A DNA stretch of 64,000 nucleotides from Nocardiopsis flavescens. Lineage in GTDB: Bacteria > Actinomycetota > Actinomycetes > Streptosporangiales > Streptosporangiaceae. The number at the start of each line of letters is the position of its first letter. The first letter of the stretch is position 1. Location: assembly GCF_900141985.1 (NCBI RefSeq), contig NZ_FQZK01000001.1:248001-312000 (forward strand). The letters are read 5' to 3'. Below are positions 1-8,179 of this stretch, piece by piece. The position numbers and the translations under genes are program-made. Below the pieces are notes generated by a model. It saw nothing but the letters and a program-made list of their open reading frames with translations. It was not told the DNA's origin and did no database searches.

Positions 1-335
1 CCCTGGTCCCCGGGCCGGTGGAGGACTTCGACTCCATCGTCGACGAGGTCTTCGCCGAGGCCCGGGACCACGGGGCCGGCTCCTCCGACTGGCAGAACGC
101 CTCCATCGGCTTCACCCGCATGAACGTGGACCTGCGCCCGCGCCTGGGCGAGATCTCCTGCCCGGCGCTGTTCATCCAGGGCTCCGCCGACGTCGGCGTC
201 AAGCCCGCGCACACCGCCGCGGCGGCGGCCGCCGTGCCGGACGCGCGGCTGGAGCTGATCGAGGGCGGCGGGCACTGGATCAGCCGCCACCGCCCCGAGC
301 GGGTGGAGGCCCTGGTCAGCGGCTTCTTCGCCTGA
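1..335 (+). CDS. alpha/beta hydrolase, C-terminal part (5' end outside window)
   Basis: The open frame runs in from the left edge (frame of base 3) and ends at TGA 333-335, so only about 110 C-terminal residues are visible. They contain the typical C-terminal half of an alpha/beta hydrolase: a strand reading CPALFIQGSADVGVKP, where the acidic residue after the strand is expected, then IEGGGHWISRHRPERV, whose GGH matches the catalytic histidine loop. The nucleophile elbow lies upstream and cannot be seen, so the substrate is unknown. A GTG at 18 is an internal codon of the same frame rather than a likely start. No obvious functional link to the sugar operon downstream, which has its own promoter. 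Confidence 0.7.
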   Translation, partial: LVPGPVEDFDSIVDEVFAEARDHGAGSSDWQNASIGFTRMNVDLRPRLGEISCPALFIQGSADVGVKPAHTAAAAAAVPDARLELIEGGGHWISRHRPERVEALVSGFFA

Positions 336-380
336 GCCCCCGCCGCCCCGGCCCCCGGGGCGGCGGGACCGCCCGGGCAG

Positions 381-394
381 TGAAAGCGCTTTCC
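381..394. promoter_or_regulatory. LacI-family operator, distal copy
   Basis: Sequence TGAAAGCGCTTTCC contains a perfect 12-bp palindrome with the CG centre typical of LacI/GalR operators. It lies 323 bp upstream of an identical core at 705-716, a spacing that could allow repression by DNA looping (inference). A LacI-family gene is encoded at 5275-6309. Confidence 0.65.
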
Positions 395-703
395 GAATCC
401 GGTGGGCGACGGGGGGAAGCCGAGAGCGCACCCCCGCCCTCTCGGGGAACGGCCCCGCGCCCGCGTCCCGGGGGCGCCCCCGGCGGATGTCCGCGCAGCT
501 CGGGGGCGCCGCGGGAAAACCGGGAAAGAAGGGCGGACCGCCCGCGCGCCACCCCCCGAAAAGCCCGCCCTTTCCCGCCGCGCCGCTCCCCCGGGCCGGC
601 CCGGGGGAAGGCAGGCCCGGCCCCCCGCGACCGCGCCGCCCACCGCCCCCACCACCGGTGCCGCCGTCCGCCCCTGGTGCGTTCCCGTTCTTTGCTCTAA
701 GGT

Positions 704-717
704 GGAAAGCGCTTTCA
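704..717. promoter_or_regulatory. LacI-family operator at the start of the catabolic operon
   Basis: GGAAAGCGCTTTCA, core GAAAGCGCTTTC perfect palindrome at 705-716. It sits just downstream of a possible -10 hexamer TAAGGT (698-703), so it would cover the transcription start and block initiation of the operon beginning at 739. Confidence 0.75.
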
Positions 718-738
718 CAAGAGAGGTGGTCACAACCG

Positions 739-1893
739 ATGAGCGAGCGCGTACTGGGTATCGCCATGAACGGCGTCACCGGACGCATGGGATACCGCCA
801 GCACCTGACCAGGTCCATCCTGGCCATCCGCGACGACGGCGGCATCACCCTGCCCGACGGCACCCGGCTCCTGCCCGAACCGGTCCTGGTCGGCCGCTCC
901 GAGCGCAAACTGCGCGAGATCGCCGACCGGCACGGCCTGACCCGGTGGTCCACCGACCTGGACGCCGTCCTGTCCGACCCCGAGATCTCCGTCTACTTCG
1001 ACGCCCAGATCACCCACGCCCGCGAGGCCGCCGTACGCTCGGCCATCGCCGCGGGCAAGCACGTCTACGTGGAGAAGCCCACGGCCGCCACCCTGGACGC
1101 CGCCCTGGAGCTGGCCAAGCTCGCCGAACGCGCCGGTGTGCGCAACGGCGTCGTCCAGGACAAGCTCTTCCTCCCCGGCCTGCTCAAACTCCGCCGCCTC
1201 GTGGACTCCGGCTTCTTCGGCCGCATCCTGTCCGTGCGCGGGGAGTTCGGCTACTGGGTCTTCGAGGGCGACTGGCAGGACGCCCAGCGCCCCAGCTGGA
1301 ACTACCGCGCCGAGGAGGGCGGCGGCATCGTCCTGGACATGTTCCCCCACTGGCACTACATCCTGGAGCACCTCTTCGGCCCGGTGCGCACCGTCACCGC
1401 CCGCACCGCCACCCACGTCCCCCGGCGCTGGGACGAGGACGGCGCCCCCTACGACGCCACCGCCGACGACGCCGCCTACGGCATCTTCGAACTGGACAAC
1501 GGCGCCGTCGCCCAGATCAACTCCTCCTGGGCCGTGCGCGTGGACCGCGACGAACTCGTGGAGTTCCAGGTCGACGGCACCCACGGCAGCGCCGTCGCGG
1601 GCCTGCGCTCCTGCCGCGTCCAGCACCGCACCGTCACCCCCCGCGCCGCCTGGGACCCCGACGCCGCCGACGCCGTCCCCTACCGCGACCAGTGGGAGAC
1701 CGTCCCCGACAACACCGACTTCCCCAACGGGTTCCGCTCCCAGTGGGAGGACTTCCTGCGCCACGTCGCCACCGGCTCCCCCTTCCCCCACGACCTGCTC
1801 TCGGGCGCCCGCGGACTCCAGATGGCCGAGGCCGGCCTGGAGTCGGCCCGCACCGGCCGCACCGTCGAACTCGGCGAGGTCTCCATCCGATGA
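739..1893 (+). CDS. Gfo/Idh/MocA family NAD(P)-dependent sugar oxidoreductase
   Basis: 384 residues, the usual size of this family. The N-terminal Rossmann segment carries a glycine-rich loop (MNGVTGRMG, residues 10-18) and the diagnostic EKP motif lies at residues 112-114 (YVEKPTAAT); its lysine is the usual catalytic residue. The C-terminal alpha/beta domain contains the substrate-side segment MFPHWHYILEH around residue 201. Family members oxidise or reduce a hydroxyl of sugars, inositols or glycosides with NAD(P). The start at ATG 739 is supported by AGAGGTGG 10 bases upstream; the longer frame upstream is non-coding. It is the first gene of a plus-strand operon and overlaps the next gene by 4 bp (ATGA). 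Expected to be controlled by the LacI operator at 704-717. The substrate cannot be read from sequence. Confidence 0.9.
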   Translation: MSERVLGIAMNGVTGRMGYRQHLTRSILAIRDDGGITLPDGTRLLPEPVLVGRSERKLREIADRHGLTRWSTDLDAVLSDPEISVYFDAQITHAREAAVRSAIAAGKHVYVEKPTAATLDAALELAKLAERAGVRNGVVQDKLFLPGLLKLRRLVDSGFFGRILSVRGEFGYWVFEGDWQDAQRPSWNYRAEEGGGIVLDMFPHWHYILEHLFGPVRTVTARTATHVPRRWDEDGAPYDATADDAAYGIFELDNGAVAQINSSWAVRVDRDELVEFQVDGTHGSAVAGLRSCRVQHRTVTPRAAWDPDAADAVPYRDQWETVPDNTDFPNGFRSQWEDFLRHVATGSPFPHDLLSGARGLQMAEAGLESARTGRTVELGEVSIR

Positions 1894-3050
1894 ACACCCT
1901 GCTGCTGCCCGAGGGCGACGGCTCCCTCGCCCCCTTCACCCCCTCCGGCGCCCCCGCCGACGCCTCCCCCCTGCCCCCCGCCCGCACCCGCACCGCCTAC
2001 GCCGCCGCCCACGTGGTCGCCGACCCGCTGCGGCCCAACGCCCCCGGCGCCCCCGCCCACCTGGACTGGGACGCCACCCTGGCCTTCCGCCACCACCTGT
2101 GGGACCAGGGCCTGGGCGTGGCCGACGCCATGGACACCGCCCAGCGCGGCATGGGCCTGGACCCCGCCACCGTCGCCGAACTCGTGCGCCGCTCCGGCGC
2201 CGAGGCCGCCTCCCGCGGCGCCGCCCTGGCCTGCGGGGTGGGCACCGACGCGCTGGAGCCCGCCCACGCCGATCTGGAAAGCGTTGTCACCGCCTACGGC
2301 GACCAACTCGACCTCGTCCACAAGGCCGGCGCCGCCCCCGTCCTGATGGCCTCGCGCGCCCTGGCCGCCCTGGCCGCCGGACCCGACGACTACACCCGCG
2401 TCTACTCCCGCCTGCTCCACCGCGCCCAGGGCCCGGTGATCCTGCACTGGCTGGGCGCCGTCTTCGACCCCGCCCTCGCCGGATACTGGGGGTACACCGA
2501 CCCCGCCGACGCCATCGAACCCGTGGCCGCCCTCATCGCCGACCACGCCGACCGCGTCGACGGCATCAAGGTGTCCCTGCTCGACGCCTCCCTGGAAGTG
2601 CGCCTGCGCCGCCTGCTGCCCCCCGGCGTGCGCCTCTACACCGGCGACGACTTCCACTACCCCGACCTCATCCTGGGCGACGAACACGGCCACTCCGACG
2701 CCCTGCTCGGCGTCTTCGCCGCCATCGCCCCCGCCGCCGCCCGCGCCCTGGCCGCCCTGGACGCCGGCGACACCGACCGCTACCGGGCCCTGCTGGAGCC
2801 CACCGTGCCCCTGGCCCGCCACCTCTTCTCCGCCCCCACCCCCCACTACAAGACCGGCATCGCCTTCCTGGCCTGGCTCAACGGCCACCAGAACGGGTTC
2901 CACATGGTCGGCGGCATGCAGGCCGCCCGCGACCTGCCCCACCTGGCCCGCACCCTGCGCCTGGCCGACGCCGCCGGAGTCCTCACCGACCCCGACCTGG
3001 CCCTCGAACGCACCCGGTCCCTGCTGCGCGTGGCGGGGGTGGACCGGTGA
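1890..3050 (+). CDS. DUF993 family protein (dihydrodipicolinate synthase-like TIM barrel)
   Basis: 386 residues, translationally coupled to the preceding oxidoreductase by an ATGA overlap. The sequence matches the DUF993 type, annotated generally as dihydrodipicolinate-synthase-like. Conserved-looking pieces are FRHHLWDQGLGVADAMDTAQ near residue 70, VILHWLGAVFDPALAGYWG near 185, GIKVSLLD near 225 (position suggestive of the Schiff-base lysine of class I aldolases/lyases) and a C-terminal HYKTGIAFLAWLNGHQ. If it is a true aldolase/lyase it would cleave a keto-sugar intermediate. That is inference: the family lacks an established reaction that I can cite. Neighbours on both sides act on sugars, and the trio Gfo/Idh - DUF993 - sugar isomerase looks like a metabolic unit. 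Confidence 0.8.
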   Translation: MNTLLLPEGDGSLAPFTPSGAPADASPLPPARTRTAYAAAHVVADPLRPNAPGAPAHLDWDATLAFRHHLWDQGLGVADAMDTAQRGMGLDPATVAELVRRSGAEAASRGAALACGVGTDALEPAHADLESVVTAYGDQLDLVHKAGAAPVLMASRALAALAAGPDDYTRVYSRLLHRAQGPVILHWLGAVFDPALAGYWGYTDPADAIEPVAALIADHADRVDGIKVSLLDASLEVRLRRLLPPGVRLYTGDDFHYPDLILGDEHGHSDALLGVFAAIAPAAARALAALDAGDTDRYRALLEPTVPLARHLFSAPTPHYKTGIAFLAWLNGHQNGFHMVGGMQAARDLPHLARTLRLADAAGVLTDPDLALERTRSLLRVAGVDR

Positions 3051-3943
3051 ACACCCCCGTCCCCGCACCCGTGGACGTGCCCACCGGGCGCGCCGCCACC
3101 GTCCCCACCCCCCGGCCCGGCGACCCCCGCCTGGCCCGCTTCGCCCTCAACCAGGCCACCGTGCGCCCCAGCACCCTCCTCCAGGCCGTCGACGGCTGCC
3201 TGCGCGCCGGCGTCCCCGCCCTGGGCCTGTGGCGCGAACACGTCGCCGACCTGGGCCTGGACAAGGCCGCCGCCCTGGTACGCCGCTCCGGGCTGCGCGT
3301 CACCTCCTACTGCCGCGGCGGCTTCCTCACCGGACACGATCCCGCCCCCGCCCTGGACGACAACCGCCGCGCCATCGACGAGGCCGCCGCCCTGGGCGCC
3401 CCCGTCCTGGTCATGGTCGTGGGCGGCCTGCCCCCCGGCGACCGCGACCTGCCCGGCGCCCGCGACCGCGTCACCGACGCCCTGGCCGTCCTGGCCCCCT
3501 ACGCCGCCGAACGCGGCGTACGCCTGGGCCTGGAACCCCTGCACCCCATGTTCTGCGCCGACCGGGCGGTCCTGTCCACCCTGGGCCAGGCCCTGGACCT
3601 GGCCGAGGAGTTCCCCGCCCACGCCGTCGGCGTCACCATCGACACCTACCACGTGTGGTGGGACCCCGAGGTGGAGATGCAGATCGCCCGCGCCGGCCGC
3701 GGCGGGCGCATCGCCCTGTTCCAGGTCTGCGACTGGGTCCTGCCCCTGCCCTCCGACGCCCTCCTGGGCCGGGGCATGGTCGGCGACGGCCACATCGACG
3801 TGCGCTCCCTGCGCGAGGCCGTGGAGGCCGCCGGCCACACCGGCGACATCGAGGTCGAGATCTTCAACGCCGACATCTGGGCCGCCGACCCCGACGACGT
3901 CATCGCCACCGCCGCCCGCCGCCACGTCGAACACGTCCTGTGA
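3047..3943 (+). CDS. sugar phosphate isomerase/epimerase-like TIM barrel (AP endonuclease 2 fold)
   Basis: 298 residues from GTG 3047, which overlaps the stop of the DUF993 gene (GTGA). Xylose-isomerase-like fold: metal-ligand positions expected for the family are visible as the glutamate in LGLEPLHP, the aspartate/histidine in VTIDTYHVWWDP, the GDGHID segment and the final EVEIFN glutamate. Such proteins isomerise or epimerise (keto)sugars and often work with Gfo/Idh/MocA enzymes, which fits the operon. The first 30 residues are proline/threonine rich and probably disordered. Substrate unknown. Confidence 0.85.
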   Translation: MNTPVPAPVDVPTGRAATVPTPRPGDPRLARFALNQATVRPSTLLQAVDGCLRAGVPALGLWREHVADLGLDKAAALVRRSGLRVTSYCRGGFLTGHDPAPALDDNRRAIDEAAALGAPVLVMVVGGLPPGDRDLPGARDRVTDALAVLAPYAAERGVRLGLEPLHPMFCADRAVLSTLGQALDLAEEFPAHAVGVTIDTYHVWWDPEVEMQIARAGRGGRIALFQVCDWVLPLPSDALLGRGMVGDGHIDVRSLREAVEAAGHTGDIEVEIFNADIWAADPDDVIATAARRHVEHVL

Positions 3944-3977
3944 CACCCCCCGCACCACCGCCCCGAGGAGGAGAGCC

Positions 3978-4076
3978 GTGCACGCCGACGGAACCCCGCC
4001 CCCGCCCCTGACACCCCCGGGCCCCGGCCACCGCCACGGCGGCGCGGCGGCCACCGCCCCGGCCGGGAGGGGCTGA
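3978..4076 (+). CDS. possible 32-residue peptide between two catabolic genes
   Basis: GTG 3978 follows a strong Shine-Dalgarno stretch (GAGGAGGAG at 3965-3973) and reads 32 codons, rich in proline, glycine, histidine and alanine, to TGA 4074-4076, only 4 bases before the start of the next gene. It may be a real small ORF coupling translation to the enolase gene or a chance frame. No family is recognisable. Confidence 0.25.
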   Translation: MHADGTPPPPLTPPGPGHRHGGAAATAPAGRG

Positions 4077-4080
4077 ACCC

Positions 4081-5157
4081 GTGCGCGTCACCGCACTGCG
4101 CGCCCGCGCCCACCGCCTGCCCCTGCACCGCGCCTGGGACGGCGGCGTGGACCGCAACGACATCGTCGTGGTCGAAGTGGACACCGACACCGGCCTCACC
4201 GGCACCGGCTTCTCCTGGACCCCGCTCATCGGCGCCCGCGCGGTGCTCGCGCTCCTGCACGACGACCTGCGGCCCGCCCTCCTGGGCGGGCCCGCCCACC
4301 CCGCCCGCTGGGACGAACTCCGCCTGCACCTGCGCGAGGCCGGCACCAGCGGCCTGACCCTCATGGCCCTGGCCGCCGTCGACATCGCCCTGTGGGACCT
4401 GACCGCCAAAGCCGCCGGCCTGCCCCTGGTCGACCACCTGGGGCGGCGCCGCGACACCGTCCCCGCCTACGGCAGCGGCGTCAACCTCGACTACCCCCTC
4501 CCCGACCTCCAAGACCAGGTCAAGGGCTGGATCGACGCCGGCCACCGCGCCGCCAAGATCAAGGTCGGCTCCCCCGACCCCGCCCGCGACACCGACCGCG
4601 CACGGGCCGTCCGCACCCTGCTGGGCCCCGACGGGCTCCTCATGGTCGACGCCAACCAGCGCTGGGACGTCCCCGCCGCCGCCCGCGCCCTGGACGCCCT
4701 CGCCGAACACCGCCCCCACTTCATCGAGGAGCCCCTGCCCGCCGACGACCTGCGCTCCCACGAACGCCTGCGCCCGCGCACCGCCGTCCCCTTCGCCCTG
4801 GGCGAGAACCTGCGCACCGTCGAGGAGTTCGAGCGCTACATCGACGCCGGGGTGTGCGACATCGCCCAGCCCAACGCGGTACGCGTGGGCGGCATCACCC
4901 CGTTCCTGCGCATCGCCCAGACCGCCGCCCGCCGCGGCGTGCCCGTCGCCCCCCACCTGCTGCCCGAACTCTCCGGACAGCTGGCCCTGTGCCTGTCCCG
5001 GCCCTCCATGGTCGAGGACATCGACCGCGCCTCCCTCGCCGCCCTGGGGGCATTGGCCGCCCCCAGCGGCGTACGGGTGGAGCGCGGAGCGCTGACGGCC
5101 CACACCGCACCCGGCCACGGCCTGGTGTTCGCCGACACGCTCACCCCCCTCCCCTAG
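4081..5157 (+). CDS. mandelate racemase / muconate lactonizing enzyme family protein (enolase superfamily dehydratase-like)
   Basis: 358 residues. Catalytic architecture is intact: a KxK pair at K159/K161 (AAKIKVG), metal ligands D190 (VDANQRW), E216 (FIEEPL) and E242 (GENL), and a C-terminal-barrel histidine H292 (PHLLPE). The KxK base plus His base pattern fits the mandelate-racemase/sugar-acid dehydratase branch rather than enolase itself, so dehydration or epimerisation of an aldonic or uronic acid is likely (inference). GTG 4081 is preceded by GGGAGGGG at 4065-4072. Fourth gene of the LacI-regulated operon; a strong terminator follows. Confidence 0.85.
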   Translation: MRVTALRARAHRLPLHRAWDGGVDRNDIVVVEVDTDTGLTGTGFSWTPLIGARAVLALLHDDLRPALLGGPAHPARWDELRLHLREAGTSGLTLMALAAVDIALWDLTAKAAGLPLVDHLGRRRDTVPAYGSGVNLDYPLPDLQDQVKGWIDAGHRAAKIKVGSPDPARDTDRARAVRTLLGPDGLLMVDANQRWDVPAAARALDALAEHRPHFIEEPLPADDLRSHERLRPRTAVPFALGENLRTVEEFERYIDAGVCDIAQPNAVRVGGITPFLRIAQTAARRGVPVAPHLLPELSGQLALCLSRPSMVEDIDRASLAALGALAAPSGVRVERGALTAHTAPGHGLVFADTLTPLP

Positions 5158-5171
5158 CACCGGACGGGAAA

Positions 5172-5209
5172 GCGCTGCGGCGGACCCCCCGAGGGGTCCG
5201 CCGCAGCGC
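5172..5209. terminator. bidirectional hairpin terminator
   Basis: Perfect 17-bp inverted repeat (arms 5172-5188 and 5193-5209) with a CCGA loop, lying between the convergent enolase-family gene and the LacI gene. No U-run, as is usual in this GC-rich DNA. Confidence 0.8.
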
Positions 5210-5274
5210 CCAGGACACACCGGCCCGCGAACAGGCCCGCCACGACCCGACCGCGGACCGGCCGGCGAGAACCC

Positions 5275-6309
5275 CTAGCGCACCGTGGGCGGCGCCGTAC
5301 TCTCCCGCGCCACCACCTCACCCGGCACCGTCACCACCCGGAAGTCGCCCTCGTGGTCGGCGTCCAGCGCCAGCCCCGCGGCCTGCTCCCCCATCTCCTC
5401 CAACGGCAACCGCACCGTCGTCAGCGCCGGCGTCAGGTCCCGCAGCGTCGGAATGTCGTCGAACCCCGCCACCGACAGGTCCTCGGGCACCTTCATCCCC
5501 AGGTCCCGCAGCGCCGCCATCGCCCCCGTCGCCATCACGTCGTTGACCGCGAACATGCACGTCGCGTCGGTGCCCAGCGTCATCAGCCGACGCGTCGACT
5601 CGTAGCCGCCGTCACGCGTGAACGCCCCGTGCATCACGTTGTTGTGGTCCAGCTCCAGCCCCGCCGCCGACAGCGCCCCGTGGAACCCGTCCAACCGCTC
5701 CCGCGCGGTGCGCAGGTCCGAGGGCCCCGCCAAGATCGCGAACCGCCGGTGCCCCAGCCCCATCAGGTGCCGCGCCAGCGCCGCCGCCCCCGACGCGTTG
5801 TCCGGGCTCACCGTGTCCGCCGGCAACCCCGGCTGCGACACGCACGCCACCCGCCCGCCCTGACGGCGAAACGCCTCGATCTCCCGCGCCAGACGGGCGT
5901 TGCTCTCCTCGTCCGTGGACCGCGACCCCACCAGGATCACCGCCTTGGCCCGGTGCGAGCGCAGCGCCGCCAGCACCCGGCCCTCCTTCTGCGCCGACCT
6001 GCCCGTACTGCCCAGCACCAGCACCAGCCCCTGCTCCTCCGCGCACCGGGTCACCCCGGCCGCGATCGAGGAGAAGTAGGGGTCGGCGATATCGTGCACC
6101 AGCAGCCCCACCAGCGAACTGCTGTTGCGCGCCAGCGTCTGCGCCGACGCGTTCGCCAGATACCCCAGCTCCTGCGCGCTCGCCGTCACCCGGTCCCGCA
6201 GCCGCTGGCTGACCTGCCGGGTACTGCCGTTGATCACCCGTGAGGCGGTCGCCAAAGAGACCCCGGCGTGCTCGGCCACCTGTTCCAGCGTTACGTAACC
6301 GGAGTCCAC
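5275..6309 (-). CDS. LacI/GalR family transcriptional repressor of the carbohydrate locus
   Basis: 344 residues from GTG 6309, the normal LacI length. The longer frame to 6411 adds a low-quality arginine/glycine-rich N-terminus. The N-terminal HTH (VTLEQVAEHAGVSLATASRV, residues 6-25) with the hinge-helix segment is canonical. A periplasmic-binding-protein-like effector domain follows (VGLLVHDIADPYFSSI near residue 70, VNDVMATGAM and GFDDIP near 250-275). LacI operators with the GAAAGCGCTTTC core occur at 382-393 and 705-716, with variants at 6338-6351, 10655-10668 and 10894-10909. This suggests that it represses the flanking enzyme operons and the ABC importer until a sugar binds. Last gene of the minus-strand cluster, with its own upstream operator variant. 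Confidence 0.93.
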   Translation of the reverse strand: MDSGYVTLEQVAEHAGVSLATASRVINGSTRQVSQRLRDRVTASAQELGYLANASAQTLARNSSSLVGLLVHDIADPYFSSIAAGVTRCAEEQGLVLVLGSTGRSAQKEGRVLAALRSHRAKAVILVGSRSTDEESNARLAREIEAFRRQGGRVACVSQPGLPADTVSPDNASGAAALARHLMGLGHRRFAILAGPSDLRTARERLDGFHGALSAAGLELDHNNVMHGAFTRDGGYESTRRLMTLGTDATCMFAVNDVMATGAMAALRDLGMKVPEDLSVAGFDDIPTLRDLTPALTTVRLPLEEMGEQAAGLALDADHEGDFRVVTVPGEVVARESTAPPTVR

Positions 6310-6337
6310 GCCCCTGGCCCTTCTCGTCCCACGTCCC

Positions 6338-6351
6338 GGAAAACTCTTTCC
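6338..6351. promoter_or_regulatory. imperfect LacI-type operator upstream of the repressor gene
   Basis: GGAAAACTCTTTCC keeps the GGAAA/TTTCC arms of the locus operator but has a changed centre (ACTC instead of GCGC). Position 29 bp upstream of the GTG start suggests weak autorepression. Confidence 0.4.
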
Positions 6352-6391
6352 CAGAGTAGCCGAGCGGCCGGCGCCCCGATCCTGCACCGAC

Positions 6392-7285
6392 TCACCCCGC
6401 CCGTTCGGCACGCAGCAGCCCGCGCCAGGACGCGGCCGGCTCCCACCCCAGGTCCCGGCGCGCCTTGTCCGAGGAGAACACCGCCCGCCCGTCCGCCAGC
6501 GCCCCCGCCACCGGCGCCGAACCCGGGTGCAGCCGCGCCATCAGGGCGTCCACCGGCCCCGGCGCCAACGGGTCCGGCGCCACCGCGTTGTACACCCCGC
6601 CGTGCTCGGCCCGCCCCGGCTCCTCCACGATCCGCGCGAACAGGTCCGCCGCGTCACCCGCGTCCACGTAGTTGAACAGCGACGCCCCCGCCAGCTCCGG
6701 ATCGGCCACCCGCTCCGCCATCGTGTGCCCCTGCTGCGTGGGCGCACCCGCCCACTCCGCCGGCGCCACCACGTACCCCGGACGCACCGCGCACAGCACA
6801 CACCCCCCAGAGGTCCGCGCCAGCGCCCGCACCGCCTCCTCCACCACCAGCTTGCTCAACCCGTAGGCGTGCCAGGGCGCCACCGGGTGCTCCTCGTCCA
6901 GCGGCAGGTACCGCGGCCGCCACCCGGGCGTGTTGTACCCGTACACCGTCGGACTGGAGGCCGCCACCGCCACCCGCGCCCCGTGCTCCACCGCCGCGCC
7001 CAGCACCCCCCACGCCAACCCCGCGTTGACCTGCAAGGTCTCCACGTCGGGACGGGCGAAGGGCACCGCGATCCCCGCCAGGTGCACCACCGCCTCGGGA
7101 CGCGCCGCCGCGAACACCTCCCCGCGCCGGCCCGCGTCCGACAGGTCCGCGACCACCCCCTCCACCCCGGGCGGGTGCCCGGCCCCGGCCACATCCACCG
7201 AGACCACCCCGTGCCCCCGGGCCGCCAGGGCCGCCACGACACTGCGGCCCAGCCGCCCCGAACCTCCGGTGACCAGCACGCGCAT
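6392..7285 (-). CDS. NAD(P)-dependent epimerase/dehydratase (extended SDR)
   Basis: 297 residues from ATG 7285. The SD-like AGGGAG about 10 bases upstream favours this start over the ATG at 7330. Rossmann motif GGSGRLG at residues 7-13, a serine segment (VAASSPTVYG) and the catalytic YGLSK give a complete extended-SDR active site. Related enzymes oxidise, epimerise or dehydrate sugars and uronic acids. It follows the PmoA-like gene on the same strand and is presumably co-transcribed with the two upstream oxidoreductases. Exact substrate unknown. Confidence 0.88.
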   Translation of the reverse strand: MRVLVTGGSGRLGRSVVAALAARGHGVVSVDVAGAGHPPGVEGVVADLSDAGRRGEVFAAARPEAVVHLAGIAVPFARPDVETLQVNAGLAWGVLGAAVEHGARVAVAASSPTVYGYNTPGWRPRYLPLDEEHPVAPWHAYGLSKLVVEEAVRALARTSGGCVLCAVRPGYVVAPAEWAGAPTQQGHTMAERVADPELAGASLFNYVDAGDAADLFARIVEEPGRAEHGGVYNAVAPDPLAPGPVDALMARLHPGSAPVAGALADGRAVFSSDKARRDLGWEPAASWRGLLRAERAG

Positions 7286-7339
7286 GCGGCGCACTCCCTC
7301 TCTCTCGCTCTCGAACACCGACATCGACACCGGCCGGCG

Positions 7340-8179
7340 TCAGGCCGGCGCGGCCACGGCCGCCGCCAGCACCCCGGGGTCCTCCACCCGGCCGTCCAGG
7401 ACCGCCGTGCGCAGCGCGCGCACCAGGACCCGTCCCGCGGGCAGCGCCAGCCGCTCCTCCCACGCCAGGGCCGGACCGACCCCCGGGTACTCCCGCGCGC
7501 GCACGAACCACGGGTCCGTGCGGCCACCGGGCTGGTGGAACACCAGCGTCCACGGCGCCGCCGCGTCCCCGCCGCACAGCGCCACCCACGCCGCCCGCGA
7601 CCCGTGCAGGTCCCCCTCGCCGCGCGCACCGCCCGGCCCCAGCACCAGCGGCGCCCGCGCACCGATCGGCGCCCGCCAGAACAGCCCCCCGTACCCGGCC
7701 CCCGCGCGCCCGTTGGTGGCCGGGCTGCCCACCGACAGGTCCCGCCCGGAGGTGTTGCGCACCGCGCACTCCAGGTCCAGCGCCCAGCCGCTCCCGTCCA
7801 GGCGCCGCGCCCGCCACCGGCGCTCCTCGCGCAGCAGCTCCCGCCCGTCCGGGCCCTCCCACACCACCTCCTCCACCAGGTCCTCACCCTCCGGCCCGGG
7901 GCGCAGACCGCCCGACCGCTGGCGGCCGTGGTTGTCCAGCAGCACCGAGCCGCGGTCGGGGGTGAATGTCCGCCCGCCCCAGAACGACGCACCCGACACG
8001 TCGGGCACCGCCACCCCTACCCCCAGGTGGTGGCGGTGGTCGGCGGGCACCTCCTCGGTCACCACCGCCCCGCCCAGCGTCCGCACCGGGTGCAGGTACG
8101 GCCGCGGGGACAGCACCGGCTCCACGCCCGCGCCGTCGTTCCACACCGCCACCTCGACGCCCTCGATCTCCACGTTCAC
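7340..8179 (-). CDS. PmoA family protein (DUF6807)
   Basis: 279 residues from GTG 8179, overlapping the preceding gene by 4 bp (GTGA). The sequence has the hallmarks of the so-called PmoA/DUF6807 family: RPYLHPVRTLGG, then DHRHHLGVGVAV and FWGGRTF, then HQPGG near the C-terminus. Despite the name this family is not particulate methane monooxygenase. Members are beta-rich proteins usually encoded beside Gfo/Idh/MocA oxidoreductases and carbohydrate genes. The histidines could bind metal or sugar (inference). The reaction is not established, which makes its place here worth noting. Confidence 0.8.
   Translation of the reverse strand: MNVEIEGVEVAVWNDGAGVEPVLSPRPYLHPVRTLGGAVVTEEVPADHRHHLGVGVAVPDVSGASFWGGRTFTPDRGSVLLDNHGRQRSGGLRPGPEGEDLVEEVVWEGPDGRELLREERRWRARRLDGSGWALDLECAVRNTSGRDLSVGSPATNGRAGAGYGGLFWRAPIGARAPLVLGPGGARGEGDLHGSRAAWVALCGGDAAAPWTLVFHQPGGRTDPWFVRAREYPGVGPALAWEERLALPAGRVLVRALRTAVLDGRVEDPGVLAAAVAAPA

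Larger units (their letters stand above)
336..738. other. intergenic region with two LacI-type operators
   Basis: About 400 bases without a credible gene. The long open frames here are GC-driven and proline/arginine rich. It holds two copies of the 12-bp palindrome GAAAGCGCTTTC (382-393 and 705-716), a possible -10 element TAAGGT at 698-703 and the ribosome binding site AGAGGTGG at 722-729 for the oxidoreductase gene starting at 739. The middle 300 bases show nothing else I can support. Confidence 0.6.

Noticed and set aside
402..1889. Very long plus-strand open frame running into the DUF993 gene
   Set aside because: It overlaps the oxidoreductase in another frame and is proline/arginine rich; the real start is ATG 1890, coupled to the previous gene.
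2274..2290. TGGAAAGCGTTGTC within DUF993 coding sequence resembling the LacI operator
   Set aside because: Asymmetric, inside a gene and not near a promoter; likely coincidence.
1680..3068. 462-codon antisense frame
   Set aside because: Gly/Val-rich shadow of the DUF993 gene, a common artefact of high-GC coding DNA.
5166..5178. GGGAAAGCGCT half-operator downstream of the enolase gene
   Set aside because: Only one arm matches and it is part of the terminator stem.
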